22,852 bases of DNA from CAZWDL01 sp964632995 (lineage in GTDB: Bacteria > Bacteroidota > Bacteroidia > Chitinophagales > Saprospiraceae). Where the stretch lies: assembly GCA_964632995.1 (NCBI GenBank), contig CAZWDL010000114.1, positions 1-22,852 on the forward strand, given 5' to 3'. Below the pieces are notes generated by a model. It did no database searches, had not been told where the DNA came from, and saw only the letters and a list, made by a program, of their open reading frames with translations. This document shows, piece by piece, positions 21,997 through 22,852 of the stretch (within the stretch, counting starts at the first letter, position 1; each line of letters begins with the position of its first letter). A program made the position numbers and the translations under genes.

Positions 21997-22608
21997 ATGC
22001 ATCCCGGGGCCCGCTGGACGGAGGCAAAGCGTGATTCGGTGCTCGTCTTCCTGGCTTCCCGCCGTCAAGATTATATGCAGCAGGTGCAGGTCACTGCCTG
22101 CGAGTGGTGCGGCGCCCAGGATGCGCCCGACGATCTGTCCTGGCAAACCACCATTCCACCCGACAACGAACCCGGCGAGCCGCTCATCATCGAGGGCCGG
22201 GTATTTCAGCCCAATGGGCGCACCCCGGCCGAAGATGTTTTCATCTACGTCTATCACACCAATTCCGAAGGCATATACCCGAAACGAGGCAATGAAACGG
22301 GTAACGGCCGCCGCCACGGCTACCTCCGCGGCTGGATGAAAACCGGGCCCGACGGCCGCTACCGCTTCACGACCATTCGTCCGGCGAGCTATCCAGGCCG
22401 CCCGGCCCCGGCCCATATTCACATCACCCTGACCCCGCCCGGCGAGGAGGAATACTGGATCGACTCCTACTGGTTCGAAGGCGCCCCGCGGATAACGAAT
22501 AAGATGCGAAAACGGAGAACAAGACCGGCCGGGGAGTCGGGGATCATTTCCCTGAAGAAGGATGACCAGGGACGGTGGCGGGGCAAACGGGACATCGTGC
22601 TGCGGTAA
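21997..22608 (+). CDS. Intradiol ring-cleavage dioxygenase-like protein, probably C-terminal half of a haem-binding/dioxygenase fusion
   Basis: The 203-residue frame starts at ATG 21997, one codon after the TAA that closes the haem-binding frame, and is in the same frame. Residues 1-25 read as the end of the haem-binding domain; from ~30 it is a protocatechuate 3,4-dioxygenase-like beta-sandwich ('GEPLIIEGRVFQPNGRTPAEDVFIYVYHTNSEGIYP', 'RHGYLRGWMKTGPDGRYRFTTIRPASYPGRPAPAHIH'). The four ferric-iron ligands expected for the family are present: Tyr94, Tyr132, His140, His142. A CEWC motif (35-38) lies just before. Homologues usually have their own signal peptide; here none exists, so export would depend on the missing upstream part. 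Substrate is unknown; many Bacteroidota copies are of uncertain activity. If the TAA is real, it could only be expressed by reinitiation and might be non-functional. Confidence 0.78.
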   Translation: MHPGARWTEAKRDSVLVFLASRRQDYMQQVQVTACEWCGAQDAPDDLSWQTTIPPDNEPGEPLIIEGRVFQPNGRTPAEDVFIYVYHTNSEGIYPKRGNETGNGRRHGYLRGWMKTGPDGRYRFTTIRPASYPGRPAPAHIHITLTPPGEEEYWIDSYWFEGAPRITNKMRKRRTRPAGESGIISLKKDDQGRWRGKRDIVLR

Positions 22609-22609
22609 C

Positions 22610-22625
22610 ACAGGCTTTAGCCTGT
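22610..22625 (+). terminator. Small hairpin after the dioxygenase
   Basis: ACAGGC-TTTA-GCCTGT forms a perfect 6-bp stem 2 nt after the stop codon but lacks a T-tract. Tentative terminator. Confidence 0.35.
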
Positions 22626-22689
22626 CCTGTCTAATCGTGTCGCCCCCGCAATGCAGACTTATTGGTGTTGAAAATTTAGTTATGGGGGG

Positions 22690-22810
22690 AATTAAAAACC
22701 AGGAGGCCCTGGGAAAGGGTCTCCTGGTGAGACACCGCTATCCCCCAAAACCGCGAGAGTTGGTTATGTCGCCGCTATGCGGCTCGGATGTGCAAGGGGA
22801 TAGTTCAATT
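22690..22810. other. Multi-hairpin, possibly structured RNA region
   Basis: Three nested or adjacent helices are visible: CCAGGAGGCCC/GGGTCTCCTGG (22699-22709 with 22717-22727, one G-T pair), CTATCCCC/GGGGATAG (22738-22745 with 22796-22803), and inside it GCCGC-TAT-GCGGC (22771-22783). An upstream run of six G (about 22684-22689) could compete for the C-run. The open frame across this stretch does not resemble a protein. It does not match tmRNA, RNase P or SRP RNA features that I know. Confidence 0.35.
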
Positions 22811-22852
22811 TAGTGTGTCTTATTTCAATAATTGGTTTACTCCCCAGGAAAG

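Noticed and set aside
22740..22805. Possible group II intron domain V at the right edge
   Set aside because: The CCGCTATGCGG stem recalls domain V, but the conserved GAAA loop and the catalytic triad pattern are not present.
22562..22813. 83-residue plus-strand open frame overlapping the dioxygenase end
   Set aside because: It overlaps a clear gene in another frame and then runs through hairpin-rich DNA; no protein family resemblance that I could defend.

Overview
The window looks like a chromosomal segment from a fairly GC-rich member of the Bacteroidota, most plausibly a Saprospiraceae/Lewinella-like lineage. This rests on several signs: TAnnTTTG-type -7 promoter elements about 22-25 nt before start codons with few strong Shine-Dalgarno sites, a GH3/beta-lactamase fusion tail, GH92 and sulfatase enzymes, CotH and gliding-adhesin-type repeat proteins, and a sigma / membrane protein / Spy-like operon of a layout common in this phylum. 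The taxonomic placement is inference. No tRNA, rRNA, CRISPR array or complete insertion sequence was seen.

Layout. 1-461: C-terminal end of a serine hydrolase (beta-lactamase fold). 780-2003: LolC/E-type ABC permease. 2381-6896: secreted glycan-degrading pair (sulfatase, GH92 alpha-mannosidase), with intergenic gaps full of related inverted repeats. 7059-9219: conserved hypothetical protein plus two cyclophilin-type prolyl isomerase lipoproteins. 9369-10130: ROK/polyphosphate glucokinase-like kinase, convergent with a TPR protein (11597-10203, minus). 13751-11955 (minus): ECF sigma factor, one-TM putative anti-sigma factor, and Spy-like periplasmic protein. 13863-14948: Rieske oxygenase, divergent from the sigma gene. 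17372-15042 (minus): CotH/lamin-tail surface protein. 17645-20437: PlsC-family acyltransferase and NAD-dependent DNA ligase (ligA). 20811-22608: a broken locus in which a fragment of a repeat adhesin abuts a 5'-truncated haem-binding/intradiol-dioxygenase reading frame with an in-frame stop.

The most striking non-coding structures are three. (i) A 191-bp MITE-like element (12428-12618) with ~50-bp imperfect terminal inverted repeats and a 5-bp CTAAA duplication sits inside the sigma operon; removing it with one target copy leaves a 40-bp gap between the putative anti-sigma and Spy-like genes. (ii) Long imperfect inverted repeats at 2007-2257 and 4280-4418 bracket the sulfatase gene and share a TTCTGTTCTnCGGTTCTG-like core; a short CCGCCCA...GGTCGGRTAAA motif recurs three times in the gaps around the sulfatase and GH92 genes. 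(iii) A multi-hairpin stretch lies at the right end of the window.

Functionally, most of the window is envelope and secreted-protein biology: lipoprotein sorting or export (permease), extracytoplasmic folding (two PPIase lipoproteins, Spy-like chaperone under an ECF sigma factor), extracellular glycan breakdown and surface proteins, with housekeeping genes (ligA, plsC-like, glucokinase) between. I did not find a convincing defence or other new multi-gene system; the best candidates for novelty are the repeat elements and the haem-binding/dioxygenase fusion.
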